Positions 13,816 to 28,800 of a DNA stretch of 46,655 bases are shown here, piece after piece. The notes under the pieces are model-generated. The model ran no database searches and was not told the origin of the DNA. It saw only the letters and a program-made list of their open reading frames with translations. Within the stretch, counting starts at the first letter, position 1. Each line of letters opens with the position of its first letter. Source of the stretch: Spyradenecus sp045634445 (GTDB lineage: Bacteria > Verrucomicrobiota > Kiritimatiellia > RFP12 > DVOR01); the NCBI GenBank assembly GCA_045634445.1, contig JAZRAG010000117.1:1-46655 (forward strand), given 5' to 3'. The translations under genes were made by a program, and so were the position numbers.

Positions 13816-16800
13816 TTATTGGAGGATCAAGAGGAAGCGTGCGCTCTTACGATAGAGGTAGAGGCCATCGGCCTGCTTACGCAATTCGTACTCTGCGCTT
13901 TCTTCGCCATTCACCATCACAGTGCCGTTAATCTTCTGGCCACCATTCAAATTGGTCCAGCCAAGGATCTTTACGCCACCAGAAAGCGTTGCGCCTTCTT
14001 CAATGTCCAAGTTGACCGTCAGCATCACATCCTTAGCATTGTCTTCCAACACTGCAGGAAGTTCCAAGGTAGATGTGCTGACAAGCGAAGCCACCGTATC
14101 GCCGTACTGATCCTTACGAATCATCGTATTCAAGATGGAGCCAGCTTCAAGTGCAAGCGTGCCATCAATCTTCAATGTCGTAGGAATGACTTCGTTCTTG
14201 ACAATGTTGTTGTCGGTAATACGCTGGCCATAAGCCGTTGCAGCAATCGCTGCACCCTTCGGCACACGCGTTGTGCGACCCATAGCACCGATTGTACCAT
14301 TACCCATCAACAAGCCCTTTTCAAGGACGTCAACGTCACCAGTCCACGTTCCGGTAATTTCAGCAACAGCGTTTTCACTAATCGTGAACGTGCCAAGCGT
14401 TTCATGCGTAGATTCACCCGCATAACGGAAGTAAGCAGGGCCTTCAACAGACTGTGCGCCGTCCTCAATGGTCACGCCGATGCGAATCTCGCCCATGGTA
14501 GGCGTCTTCGCACCCATGAAGTTACCGTTGAACGCTTCCACTTCCGCGATCTTCGTGCCGCGAGCGGCGACCGTAATCGTACGATTCGAAGCCCACTTGT
14601 CAGTGCTAGGAATGATGATCGGTTCCACGCCAATCACACCTTCACCGGTAAGTGCGGAAACTTCAATACGACCATCCTCCAAGGTCTTACCCAACCACAA
14701 CGCTGCAGTCGGATCATTGTTCGAAGACATCATTTCCAACTTGAATCCAGGCTTCAAGATGTTTGCATTCGGGTCAATCACAAGGTGACCACCCTGAGGC
14801 TGATAACGGAATGTGTCAACCACAATGGCGGGCTGATTCACGCCATCAATAGCTGCCAAGCGAGGAGCCAAATCAGACGACGAGGCTGCTTGAGCATTCC
14901 AAACCAACACACCTGCAGCATCCGTAGCGCCGGCATTGACCTGCATCTTCACTTCACCAGCACCCGTGCGGACACCGCCAATCGTGAGAGAGGCTTTTTC
15001 TGCAACTGTGATTTCAGGCTTGATTTCATACTGATCATCAGCCGTCAAGTTAAGGTTACCCGCTTCCACAGAAAGCGCCTTAATCTGATTGACCGTATCC
15101 GCAATCGTCACATTGCCAGTGCCAGCTTGAGTAATCGTACCCGTGCCGTTACCTTCCAAAAGACCGCCGAGATAGTAGTTCGAAGAACTCTTGAAACGCA
15201 AGACTGCATCACCTGCAACCGTAACAGGCAAGGTGAAGTCGCCCGAGAACGCCCTCATGTCACCCGTGAACTCAACCATACCGCCGAGCACACGCAATGC
15301 GCCATTACCAACGAATTCAACCGGACGGTTCACCGCCAACGAGCCCTTACCCGTCTTCAAGAAGTCACCGTTCAAGCTGAAGGTTGCATCACCAGACGAT
15401 GCCTTCACCGTGTAATTCGCGACATCATTCATGACATAGAACGAACCCAAAGTCTGATCGGCAAGCGTCCAGTCCAACGTCATAGCCTCTTCAGGAATAT
15501 CAGAGCCGTCCACAGGATTCGTATCCTGCAACTTGACAGACGGATTCTCTTCGGTTGTCGGCCAAGCGACAAGATCATTGATAGACGTCTTACCAGAAGG
15601 CAACCAGAAGGTATTCGCCCAGTTACCATCACCCGTCGAACCTTCGGAACCGTCACCTGCCCACGTGTAGTAAGAAGTATTGCCGAAACGCAACAACTTA
15701 ACAGTCTTACCACTGTCATGCAACGTCCAGCCATTCTCTGCCCACGCCACGATGTTACCACCGAGCTGGAAGACGCCGCCACCCAAACGATTTGCGTCCG
15801 TGAAATTAAGCAACTCAATCTCTGCGGTATTATTCATTTCAGGATTCAAAGCATCCACGTTAATGGTTACGATACCCTGAACGTTTACGTCAACATCCGT
15901 GTTCACGATAACACGACCGTTTTCGCTACCAAAGACAAGCGTTGCCGAATCAGCAAAGGTCGTCGGCACAACCAAGGTTGTAACCGTCTTACCCACATCA
16001 AGCGTTGCGCCAGAAGCGATTGTCAAATGACCGACTTCAACGTTATCCTTCTGCTGAGCCAACTTCAACGAGCCGCCATTCAACTGCAAGGTTGCGCCCG
16101 AAGCAATCGTCCAAACAGGGCTTGTTGCGCTGTTGTTTTCATTGATAAGGCTAATGCCACCGTTCGGCAAGCTCAATGTACCTGCAGAAATGGTAACCGG
16201 CACATTCGCAGCAAAGTCGTTGAAGACCAACGTACCCTTACCACTCTTAATTAATGCCGTACCTTCGGCAGCATCTTCAGAAGCCGTCCAAGTACCGCCC
16301 ATTTCCAAAGTGGCCGATTCGGGTACGCTTACCTGCAAGACATTATCCAATTCAGCCTGGAGCGAACCAAATACCGCAGCACCACCCGCAAAGGTTGTCA
16401 CCTGACCACGAACACGAGCATCGTTGGCCGTTGCAACCATTGCACCAGGATTAAGCGTCCATTCAATATTCGACGAACCGCCTAAGGCATAAGCGCTATT
16501 CAACGCAAGTTTTGCACCAGATGCGACCTTAATTGTACGAAGTGTCGAATGAGAAGAAGTTTCAACACCACCTGCGACAATCAATGTGCCCTTCTGAACA
16601 TCGTAGTTCAAGTTATGGTCAGTTGTTGCTGCAAGCGTGATTTCATTATTCTCACCCGCGACGCAAACCGTACCTGCACCAGAGATTACATCCGTAAAGG
16701 ACTGCTTCAACTGCTGGTACTTGACCACATTATTAATCACAGGAATTACGCCATCTGCCACAGGGATTGTTTCAAGCGCGTAGGTTAAGGTTGCGTCCTT

Positions 16801-19800
16801 AGCCACATTCAAGGGCACAGGAAGGATTTCTGCAGAAGCATTGTTACTCGGCAAATCCAAGGTCAACGGATGACGGACAACCATCTCGCCTTCATCAATG
16901 CTCAAAGACCCTGTTGCACCGATACCACTATACTTAACAGGTACCTTTACTTCAAACTTACCTGCACCGAGCTTCCAAATGTCACGCGAGACAAGCAAGC
17001 TGTACAATTCATTGTAAACAGCAGGCGTCTGCGTTTCATCAAGCGTAGCACCCTGTTCAAATGCGACCGTCTTACCCGAAGCCGAAGTCGCGACCAAGGA
17101 GAGTGCTTCCCAAACACCATAATCCTGTGTATCCGCGCCATCATCAAGCGTCAAGGTTACGTCTGCTTCATTCGCCACAACACGTGCTGCAACTGCTTCA
17201 CCTTCAGGGTATGTTATTGCAGCACCTTGATACATCCAGCCTTCTTCCTTAGACCAGACATCAGAAGCATCCGTCCAGGTGTAAGAAGTATTCGCAGACT
17301 TCAACCAAAGGCTCTTTGAACCTTCTTCTTCGATCACTTCAAACTTCGCATCCAAAGCAACTGCTTCAGGTGACGTGAAGTTATTCGCATTAATCGTTGT
17401 CGCCTTCGGCAAGGTCATCAAGCACTTATCTTCACCCTTGAAGGCATTCATATTCAAGAGGCGAATTGTCACAGCGCCATTGAACAAAGCTTCAGTGTTA
17501 ACCTTCAACGCTTCAGTATTGCTCAAGTCAACTTCAAAGATCGTATCCTTACCGAATTCCACCTTATTGAAAGTCAACTTGCTTCGCTGTACGCCAACAA
17601 CACCACTACGAACAATCGCACCCTCTTCAAAGGTTACGTCTGTCTTGTCAGTGAAGGCCACATTACCCGAGAGCTTTGCTCCTGCCTGAACTGTGATCGG
17701 CGTTGTGCGCTCAACATCATAGTTGGCACCACCAAAGGCAAAGCATGCTTCACCTTCAGCAACCACAAATGTCTGACCCCACTTACTATCACCCTTAGCA
17801 GAGAGTACACGTTCAATACGCCAGAGACCAGTACCAGTCTTTGTTAAGACATCAGTTTCAGCGCCATAGCCATCCGCATTACCGCGACCGACACGCCACT
17901 GCGATGTTAAGACTGCGCCTTCGCGAACATCAACAATACCATTGCAGACGCGCAATGCACCGCCTCCACCTTGAATAGTGAGCGTTGCACCAGGAAGCAA
18001 TGTAAACCCATTGATGATATCCACGCAAGGACCACCAGAACCAGCAGAATTCAAGCCAATGGTATTGTTCAAACCTTCGGCAATCACCGATTCAAATTGG
18101 TAACCTTGCCAACCGCCATCACCATTGGGCTTATCCAAACGAGAGCCGTTCGACAAGCGCAAGTGCGGGCGATTCCAACGCTGAGTACCCTTTACAATCA
18201 AAGTACCATGATCCACCGCAACCGTTGAACCAGTCGTAAAGCCTGCGCCCGACGCCATTTCTAACGTACCACCGTCAACCAAGACTGTTGCATCGCCATC
18301 AATTGCCGTTAAAGCATTCGACAACGAGAGCCTACCTTCAGAGACGCGGAGCGGATTCTGACCACCAATCGAAATTGTGCCCGAATGTGTTAAGGTGCCC
18401 GTACCCTTCTTAGCAAAGGTACCTGCTTCACCAGAAATCGTGCTTGCAATCGTTGCATTCGCAGCAAGATCCATCCAGAGGGTACCCGCATCAACATCAA
18501 GATTGTACGGCACCGCCTTGCGGAAGATGACATCACCAGCAAGTTGCTTCTGAATCGTTGCAGAAGTAGAGCTTGTACGCGTTGCATCATCTTGCAACCA
18601 GTTCCAATCATTCTCAACCGTACCGAATGCATTTTCAGGAATGCTCACAGTGATATTCGGAGCCAAGAAGACATTCACCGGTTCAGCGAAGAAGTCTTCA
18701 CTAAAGGTGACAGTTGAGCCTGCTTCCATTTCAGACAAGTCTACTGCACCAGTCGAAATCACGCCTTCCTTACCCGTAAGCGTCATTGTGCTCTTTCCAG
18801 TAAACTTCACGTAAGGCACCGCCACAGGAATGTCTGCTTCCAACTGCGTCAGCGACGAAATCGTTGCATAACGAGGCGCCTCTGCAGTCGAATCCATCCA
18901 TGCGTCAGCGCGCGAAGACCCATCTGCCAAGGTGCGATTCCACCCTTCGGCGTCCGACCACTTACCCGACTTCATGCGTTCCATCACGACGCCAGTGTCA
19001 CAGCTAACAATCTGAATTGCGGCAAGACCCACCTTTGCGGCAGCCTCGGCAGACAGGCCATTGTCCCAAGGAGCGATTTCCAAAGGCGAACCTGCTGGAG
19101 CTTCCAAACGGAGGTGCAACACTTGGCTGCCATCCACGAAACCAACCGACGTCAACGCACCTTCACCCACCCAAGTACTTTCCTTGGCAGCGGGAGCTGT
19201 CCAACCGTTAATCACCGAGAAGGTACGCCAGGTTGCATTGCCAACCTTCACGCGAACTGCAGGATACGTTACAGCGCCGTCCACTTCGCCAGCAAAGACA
19301 ATATAGAGGTCATAGCGAGCAAACGGCACTGCGCTCACACGCACCTGCCAACCGCCCTCTACACCAGCATCTGTCAAGCCAGCTACACCACGAAGCGTTT
19401 CCGACAAGGCAGCTCCACGCTTACCAGCGAAGAAGGAGCCCATCAAAACATCATTTGCACTACCCGACAAGCGAGAGGCAACAACCTTTGCTTCGCTCAC
19501 AGCATACGTCACAGTATAACGAGGAAGCTGTTCGCCATCTTCCACAGTCATACCTGCAGGAAGCGCTTCAAGATTCCAAATGGAATGATTTGCATCCACG
19601 TGTTCACGGACACAATCCGCAGTCGGGGTTGTCGTAGCATTATTCCAATAAACGCCAGCGAATGGCACCACACCGCAAGGCGCAGCCATGTCACTAATGC
19701 CAGTACCACCTGTTACAGATTCCGTGAAATTAATGTTCAACGCAGGCTGCGTTGCAGAGATGTAAACCATCACCGTTGTGTTATTCACCGAGTATTCATA

Positions 19801-22800
19801 GCCAATCGGCGTTACCACTTCAATCTGTGCCAGGCCAACGCCATCCTCGCGTGCCAAGACCAACGTCGGCACCCATGTGAAGCGTTTCGCATCACCCGCT
19901 TCAGGCATCGTTTCTTTGAGTAAGCTGTATTCATAGGTTACCGGTACGGGTACAGTCTTGTACTCGGTTGTCACCGCACCAGATTCATCCGTTGTTTCTA
20001 CAGCCGTTACAAAGCGAATGTTTGCAAAAGAAACCGCCTTGTAGAGCACGAAGGTAATCTTTTCTGGATAAGATGCATTTTCTGCTGCGAAAGGATCGCT
20101 CGGTAAGACAAACTGCACTGTCACAGCTTCGCCTTCTAATGGATCATAATCACGCATCGTCTGAGGATCATCCAAACGATACCATGCATTCTCTGCATAC
20201 CATTCAAGACGATACTTACCTGCAGTAGTGACATCATTGCTCAAATCGCGCACATAGACGACTTCCTTCATCAAATAGAGGCCGTCTTGGCGAACTTCAA
20301 TAGCATAACCCTTCGTTGCCAAAGCGTCATCCAATACGAAGCGAACCGTTTCTACCGAGGGAGCTGCACTCCAGCCCATCACCTTAATCGGTGCCAATGT
20401 TTCAGCCTGCGGCACAGCGGTTTCATTCAAGGCCTTCAAGGTATACGTGCCATTTGCAGCCAAGTTCAAGCTTTCAACACTCAAAACCTGCTTACCCTGA
20501 GGATGAATTGCAAAGATTGCACCACTTTCTGCAGTCAAGGAGGCGAGCGAGAGGCCTGCTTCCACAACGGTACCAGCCTTGACCGCTACCTTTGTAGCGC
20601 CATGCGTAAAGGTCGTTGTACCACCGAGGACACCTTCCGTCATCGTCAAATCAACCTGACCATCCACGATAGGACGCGTGAAGCGCAATGCACCAAGTCC
20701 CACCTTTTCAAATTTGAAGGATGAAAGCGCATCACCATCACCAGTAGGCGTCAAAAGGTTGGCCGACACAATCAAGGTCGAACCTTCGCCCACATCCAAA
20801 GTTAAAGGCTTAGAGGCGGAACTTGTATTCCAAGGTACGAGACCATTTACGTCGCTCGAAGCAACTTCAGCGGAGATTCCTGCTGTCAACTTCTGATAGG
20901 TTTCTGCATTATCCGCATCCTTGCCAGCCTTCGGATCCGTCGGATCAGCAGCATCTCCAATGCCTGCCACCTTAATGGTGGTGCCACCAGAGAGATACAT
21001 ATTCTGCGTCGCAAGCAACTTTGCACCATCGCCATTCAAACGGAAACCATGCGGGAACATCTGATGACGTTCACCAAATGCGAACTCAGCCGTTGCGCCA
21101 TAGCCGATTTCCAACGGGAAGGACTTGAGCAACGCTTCGTTTTCGCGATCGCGATAACCACCAAAGATCGAGCGACAGCCCGAAACGCGGAATGTTGCAC
21201 CATTCTGCACAGAGACGCCCGCATTGACTTCATCTGCCCAACGCGCAGCTCCAGCGTTATTCAATTTTGTCGCAGTATCACTTTCAACAGGAAGCGCAAA
21301 GAAGACGTAATCATCCCAAGGACGCGACGCATTGTACGTACGCACCATTGTGATATCAAGCGTGGAGTTATCCTTTACCAAAATCTTACCCGAGAAGTTC
21401 TTATTCTGGAATGCAAGGCCTTCGGCACCACCTTCCATGATAGCACCAGCGAACTGGACCTTACCGCCACCAGTAATTGTCACATCACCAGCACCCGACA
21501 AGTGAGAACGCTTGCCAGAGATTTCGGGATAACCCATCGCAGAAACAATTTGCGTTTCACCAGCGCGAGGCGCTAAAACAACACCATCCGTACACCACAC
21601 GCCGCAGTTCTGAAGACCTGCGTCAGTATTCGTCCACTGCTGTGCTCCCGTAAGGCTCAACGAAGCCGTCTTACGATCATCAGAAAGCGAACCGACCAAA
21701 CGATAGGTGTTGTTTGCGCCTTCGATTTCGACATTCATGGCCGTAGCGACCGGCACATCATAAACCTGCTGACCGCCCAAGTCTAACGTTGCGCCAGAGA
21801 GCGTCAAGTATGATGTCACATCTGCAGCGGTAAAGCGATAGATGTTGTCAGAAGCTGTACCCGCGGCCCAAGTAATTGCTGCGGGACGAACATCGCCCAA
21901 GACCTTCACGTCCACCTTACCCGTTGCCTTGGGGAAGGTTACCGTAGCACCATTGTAGTAGACCGCAGACGTACCATTGGTGTTTACCCACGGACCTGCA
22001 ACACCGTCTGCCCAAGTTCCTGAAGACTGAGCCACATCCCAAGTGACATCTTCAGCCACAGCCTTCGTTTCGAAGGTCACCGTTCCTGCGTCAACATCAA
22101 CCGTCACGTCGCTGTAGATTTCACCATTCAAGCGGAAGATGACACCATCTGCGATATCAAGCTTATCAGCACCCGCCACGCGAACCGTCGTCACGGTATC
22201 AGCAGCGGTGACGGCAAGCGTTGCGCCAGCTTCAAGCTTAAGCGTGTTCGCCTTTTCCGCATCAGCGGTTGCATCACGGAGTTCCAAAGTTGCACCCGAC
22301 TTCACCGTTACGGTCGTTTCTGCCAAAGATGCAGTAGCCGTTACAGCCACCTTACCCTGCGTAACTTCAATGAAACCCGTACCAGTATTCGTAGCATTCA
22401 AGACCAAAGTGGAAGCCAAAGCAGGAGCCAACTTCGTCGGAGCAGTTTCCTCGGCAGCGAATTCCACGGGGATGTTCAACGAAGCGGTTGTCTGCGTCGT
22501 CGTAATCACACCATCTTCAACAGTCACCGTGATCGTGCCATTACCATGACGATTCAATTCACTATTTGCCAATTCGAGCGTACCGCCATCAACAATGCTT
22601 GCGGTAATCGAGCGATCAGCACCATAGGTTCGCAAGCCAGAAGATCCAAGCGCCCAAACACCTGTTTCTGAAACATTAATCGTTGCCTGCGTGCCTTCCT
22701 TCCACGCCCAAATCATGGTCGTGAAGAGACGGCCACCAGAGACATTGATTGTCGCGGTCTTGTTCGAAGCGGAGTCATTATTGAACAATAAGATACCTCC

Positions 22801-25800
22801 AGGATTACCTGCACCTTCAAAGAACGCTTCACCGCCCGTCTGAGTGTAATTCCAATCTAAGGTGCTTGACATGTGATAATCATTTGAATGACGGAAGACA
22901 TCACCCTCCTCTACCAAAATTGAGGCGGCACTATTATCTGCGTTCGCATTCGTTTGATTATTACGTGTTACCTGCTTGTAGGCAAGCGTCATCTTGGCAT
23001 ATGCCCCCTGGGCATGTCCCGCTTCTGTCAAGGAATAGTTACGACGCAACGTACCTTCGGAAGAAGGATTCACGCGCAACATTGGCGATGCCACGCCTTC
23101 GTTCATATCCGTGGTAATACCGCTCGTTTCACCAAGCACAAGCGTAGCGCCTGCAACGATGGTGTAAGGTTGTGCATTATTATTAAAGGATGCATTGAAG
23201 GTGGTCACGCCTGTCGGCGCTGTGAAGGCGACTCCTGCGCAGGGGAAATCAACCGTCAAGTCGCCCGTTAAGCCTTCAGCAGCAAGTGCATTCAATACAA
23301 TGCCACCGTTATTCTGAACCTTGAGCGTCACCTTACCTTCACCAGCAACCATGATACTATCTGCAGTAAAGTCCACAGGAAGTGTTACGGTAACCACATC
23401 ATTGTTCGCGACATTCAACACCAACTTGTGCTGAGCACCACTTGTCCACGTTTCCGTGGTATCATCAGTGGTCAAATCTTCCAAGTTAGCGTCTGTATTT
23501 ACCGTATACGTAAAGGTCTTGTCTGTAGAGGTATCAGGCTGAGGCACTTCAATAATCTGGAGCGCAGCAATACCTGCATAGCGACGACCATACCAAACGC
23601 CAGGCAACTGGATTTCCAATTCACTTGCGGTCAAAACATCAGAGACCAAAGCATTGTGACCCATCACGACAGGAGCTGCCGCTTCTGGAAGATTGGTGCT
23701 ACCCCAAAGCTCATCACCTGCGATGGCCAATGAAAGGAGACCAGTCCTTGCATGACGGATTTCATAAGGAACAATATCACGGCGCATCCAACCTGCAGCA
23801 TCCATCGCATAGTATGTTTCGCCCATCTGAACAGGTGCATAAGCCGCACCTTCCAAATCATTAGCGAAGATCACCGCTACACGATAAGTTGCAAACGGCG
23901 CATTCTGGATACGGATCAACTGACCATTTGCGTCATCCAACCACACCTTCAGCATTGAAGTCGGTGCTTCAGCAAGCATATTCACCGAAGAGGTATAAAC
24001 CTGCAAGCGCGTGTTGACGCTCTTATCGGTTGCAGCTGTTGCAATCGAAGATGCGACACCACCCATATCAGCCTGCTTCAATTCAGAAGAAGAGTAAACG
24101 CGATTAAAATCATTCCATGCCGCGACATCCACTGCATACACACCCGTTTGAGCAGGAGGTGCAATCAAAGGCGTTGAAACATTCGTGAAGTTCACAGAGA
24201 CAGAACGCGTTACGCGGGTCTCTGCACGAGCCACGAGATAGAGACCATCTGCGCCCACTTCAATAGATACACCATCAAAGGTGACGCCATCACCAAAGTA
24301 AGCCGTCGGATTATAGCCCTCAACGATGGAGATACCACCGCTGATCAAACACTGGCTCATCGGCACACCGCGAACCGCGCCAGCCACAAAGTCAGGCATT
24401 GCGGCCGCCCACTTCGAGAGATCAAAGACAATGTTCGTCGCAATCGAAGTGTTGTTTGTCTGCAACAAGAGCGCAGGCTGATTACCCTGAGCCACGACAC
24501 GGATTTGTTCACCCGTAAAGGTCGTGTGCGAAACCGCCACACCTTCTGCGGGCACATTCACCGAAGCGTCTGGTTCCTTTGCCCAGAAGTGATGGTAAGG
24601 ATAACCATCAGCAACTTCCTGGCTAAGAGTATGCTCCTTGTCCTTCGTTAAGATAATTTCATAACTTGCCAAGACTTCATTACCCGTCAACGAAAGATAA
24701 AGGCCTTCACCCATATCACCCGCAACGAACTTAACTTCATAGTCAGTAATGGCGTTGTTCGTGTTATTGCTCAACGAAACACCCTTCAAATTGGGCGTAG
24801 CATTTTCATCAAATGCGCCCAATACGAGCGGCTGTTCAGGAAGCACCTTTTCTGCATCCGTACGATCGGCATCCAATTCCAATGCCAACACGAGCGTAGA
24901 AAGGTCTGGCAATTCTGCATTCGCGCCAGACATCACCACATAGCCACAGTCAGCCAAACGGTCACGAACAGGAATCTGCAAACGTGCACTATCTGCAAAC
25001 GCACAAGCTTCTGTAGTTAAAACACCACCATCAAGTGCAAGCGTTGCATTTGTGGCGACCTTCACCACTTCACAAGCGACATCGCCAACAATTGTTACCG
25101 AGCCACCCTGAACATCAATAGTGTTCACTTCCAAAGCATTCAAGCACAAATCACCACCACGATTCGTGGCTGTACCTGCAGTCAAGAAGGGTTCTGCCTG
25201 CATCAACTTCAAAGAAGTACCTGTGACCGATTCAAAGATTGGCTCACCCGTCACTTCGCGAACTGCCGTTGCAGTATCAGCGCCCAAGGTTACCGTGCCA
25301 GACATTGCACCTAAGACGCCACCTTCAAAATTGAAGACCATCGAATCGCCAGCAGCGAAATCATAGTTTACATCCGTTGTAGCATAGTCGCGGATACCCG
25401 TTTCGCCAATCAAAAGCTTACCGCCCTTGAGGTTCACAGTTGCTTCGCACGTTGCACGGCCCTTATGAACCACAAGGCCCTTCACACGCACTTCAGCGTT
25501 ATCTTCAATGGTCAAGGTAGAAATACCCGAGACCGTCATCACCGCGTCAGCCTTTTCTGCAATCAAAGCCGCATTGTCACGCACAGTCACATTCGCAACA
25601 CCCTGCCAGTGTGCAAAGACCAAGCTGCTCTGCGAACCGTTCGATTCGTGATGATTATTAACGTTGCCCGTAACTGTCAAACGTGCAGATTCTTCAATCA
25701 CAAAGTTGGTTGTCAAACCATCGCTATTATCTGCGAGCGCCAACTTCGTCAATGTCACAGATGCATTATCTGTAATCAACACATCCGCATTACCGATACG

Positions 25801-28800
25801 TAAGGTATCCGTAGCCGTTGCGCGGCTATCACCCGAGAAGGTAATCTGCGTCTGAACGCTTGAGCCTTCAATCGTTCCGCCTGTAACAGCAGAGAGGGCA
25901 ACGTCACCTGTAGAGAACTTAATTCCACCGCCAGCCGCAGTAAATTCGCCAGAGAAGCCCGCCACGAAGTTACTCGTTGTACCTGGAATCGTTACATATG
26001 CAGAGCGCGAAGCATCATACGCATATTCATAACGCAATTCACCCGGCATACGCAAGACATTCGCAGGAAGCGCATCTGCGGTCTCTACCAAACGATAAAT
26101 CGTATCTTCAGAGAAGATGAACGGAACACTGTTTGGCACCGTGCCAATAATACGAATATGATGACCATAACCCAAGACCTGAATCTGCATCGCCGTAGCA
26201 CCAGAGAGGTCAAGCGTAACATCGCTTTCAATTACAAGCACAACAGGCTGAGTCTTATCAGGCTGGGCAGCGGGATCACCGTCCTCATCCTTCCATTCCA
26301 ACTCATTCCAAGCCACCGCTTCATCTGCATCGGCAGCAGATACCGTAGCCGTCACACTAGAAATTAAGTTGTAGGCGGGCGACTTCACTTCAATTAACTG
26401 AATACCTGCCACACAAGCACGGGGACCATTAGAAGGCGAACGCGTGCTAACGAGCGCAAAGTCGCCCGACAAGCCCGTCACCACCATGGTGTTCACGCCT
26501 TCAATTAATTCTGTACGAGCGTTAGAGTCACCCCATGCACCCGGACGATTGGTCGAAGCGACCAACTCACCATTTGCGTAGGTATACCATGTACCATTAA
26601 TCTGACGAGGCGCAAAGGTTGTGTTTGCGGTATCCGTAGCGCAATAGATAATTGCCTTGTAACTTGTCCACGTATCTGGCACATCAATTGAGATGTTAAT
26701 GCCATTTCCGTTATCGTCTAAATAACCACGCAAGATTGCATGCGAATCGTCACGACCCGTATTGTAGACACCTCCAGCCGAGAAGTCCAACACGCCCGTC
26801 AACGTTTCCGTGGCTTTGCTCGTCGGGAGCGTTACCATCGTGACATCTTGATCTTGAGAGTTGTTACCTGCGAATTGAGACCAATATTCAGGGAGCACCT
26901 CATAGCCCGCTAAGCCAACGGGTTCCGTACCAGAAACCTGGTAGTTGCTGTTTGCCTTAAAGTTGATTGAAATACGACCCGTATCAATCAAAGCGCTATC
27001 AGGAAGCGTCAAGGAGGCAGATGCCGAAGTATCATTCTGCGTTACTGTCGCGAGCGCGCCGTACTTGAGCGGAGCTAACTGCACAACAATCTTTTCATCC
27101 AAGTCCGTGATTGTTTCAACCAATTTCACGGTCGTCGGAATCGCTTCGTACATATCCTGAGTAATGCACTCACGGCTAAAGCGAAGCGTTACATCACCCG
27201 TAGCACTCAAAGAAGCTGCCCGCAACGGAGCCTTGGAGTATGTTACAATCGCACCCACCGTCTCGGGCTTCAATAAGACATCATCCACAATACCAGGGCT
27301 ATTTGCGGCAGGAGCGCCAGCAATCATCCACTGCAAACCTTCCCATGCGGTTTCACCTGCAGGAACCACGGCTTCAAAGACGCCCGGAATCTGTACAATC
27401 AAATCTCCTGTTTCAGAAAGTGCGAGAACGGCTGCATCTACAGTCTCCTCGCCCACCTTCACAGTGGCTGTCACGCCTTCAAGCGAAAGGATGTCTGTAT
27501 CGGCACGATCCAAAACAACAACAGGGACACCTGCAGAAAGCGTTTCACCTTCTGGGATGGCAATCATAAAGGCTGCCGGCAATTTAAGCGCTGCACCTGC
27601 GGCCAACTTCAAGCAAGCATCCTTGGAAGCCATGAGCGTAGCACCATCCGCCAAGATGAACTTACTATTAATCGTACCCTCGCCACCGATTGTACCCGCG
27701 ACTTCAATGCCATTCACTGCTGTCCAAGTCTTGTCTGCGGCAACATTGGCCGTGTGGTCAGCAGCCACAATCAACTTACCTTCATGAGCAGTTCCAGTAT
27801 CAGCCTGCTCACCGAAGGCAATGCAGTGGCCACCCGCAACCGTAATCGTACCTGCGAAGTCCTTAGTTTCACCGAGGAACTTCAACACGTCGGTCGGGGT
27901 GTTTGTCGTAGCGAGCGTACCTGTACCCAAAAGGTCACCATTAAAGGTATAACCACCCGAAGTGCTCCATCCATTATTAAATGTAATAGAGCCCGTAACA
28001 ATCAAGTCTGCTGTCGAAACACCCGCCTGCTTCAAATAACCAGTTGAGGTTCCAGTAAATTCCACAACAGAATTTTCATTACCAACAGCGCCGAACCAAT
28101 TAGCATTATCCCCCATCGAGAGGTTACCCGTATTAACAAAGTGACCAGTCCACTTGTCGGCATCCCCCATTGAGGTACGCACATCAGCACTTTCCGGATA
28201 GTCTGGCATCACAAGTTTACCAGCACCCGTAAGTGCGCCAGAACCAATACCATTTATTAATGCCTCTACGGTTGTATTAGCAGCAATTACCGTACCACCC
28301 GTATACGTATTTGCGCTAAGCAACTTCATTGCGCCAGCAGATGCTGTGCCCTGGAAGCCAAGCTGACCTGCGCCAGAAATAATCGCGCCAATGGAGAGGT
28401 CTGCTGTATCCTTATAAGATAAAGTACACAGAACGCCTTCGTTCAGTGCAACTCGTGCAGCATCTGCCACCAAAACGGCATCCATGGTGCAGTTCATGGT
28501 GCAGTTCACACCCGCTGCAACTTCAAGGTCCGTAAGGGTCACCACAACAGGTGTACCACTCGGGATGGAGGTGCCGTCAGGGACAACGTCTGCCTTCGTT
28601 ACCACACCACCATTCGTACCGCGCACAAGCACCTTAACGAATTCCACAGGGAAGTCAAAGACAAATTCACCTGGCGTAGGTTCGCCATCCACAGGAGCAT
28701 CACCAAAGTCAATAATCATGCTCATGGGGCTCGTTGGATTCGCACCGAAGGGTCCCTCATCCCCTGCAATCAAAGCAGCCGAAAGTGAGGGATAATCCGC

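Noticed and set aside
13756..16254. An 832-codon open frame on the + strand, with other long frames along the same strand up to 34234
   Set aside because: They lie antisense to the intact giant gene, have no recognisable domain, are rich in Arg, His and Cys, and result from its codon bias. The first also starts inside the terminator of the giant gene.
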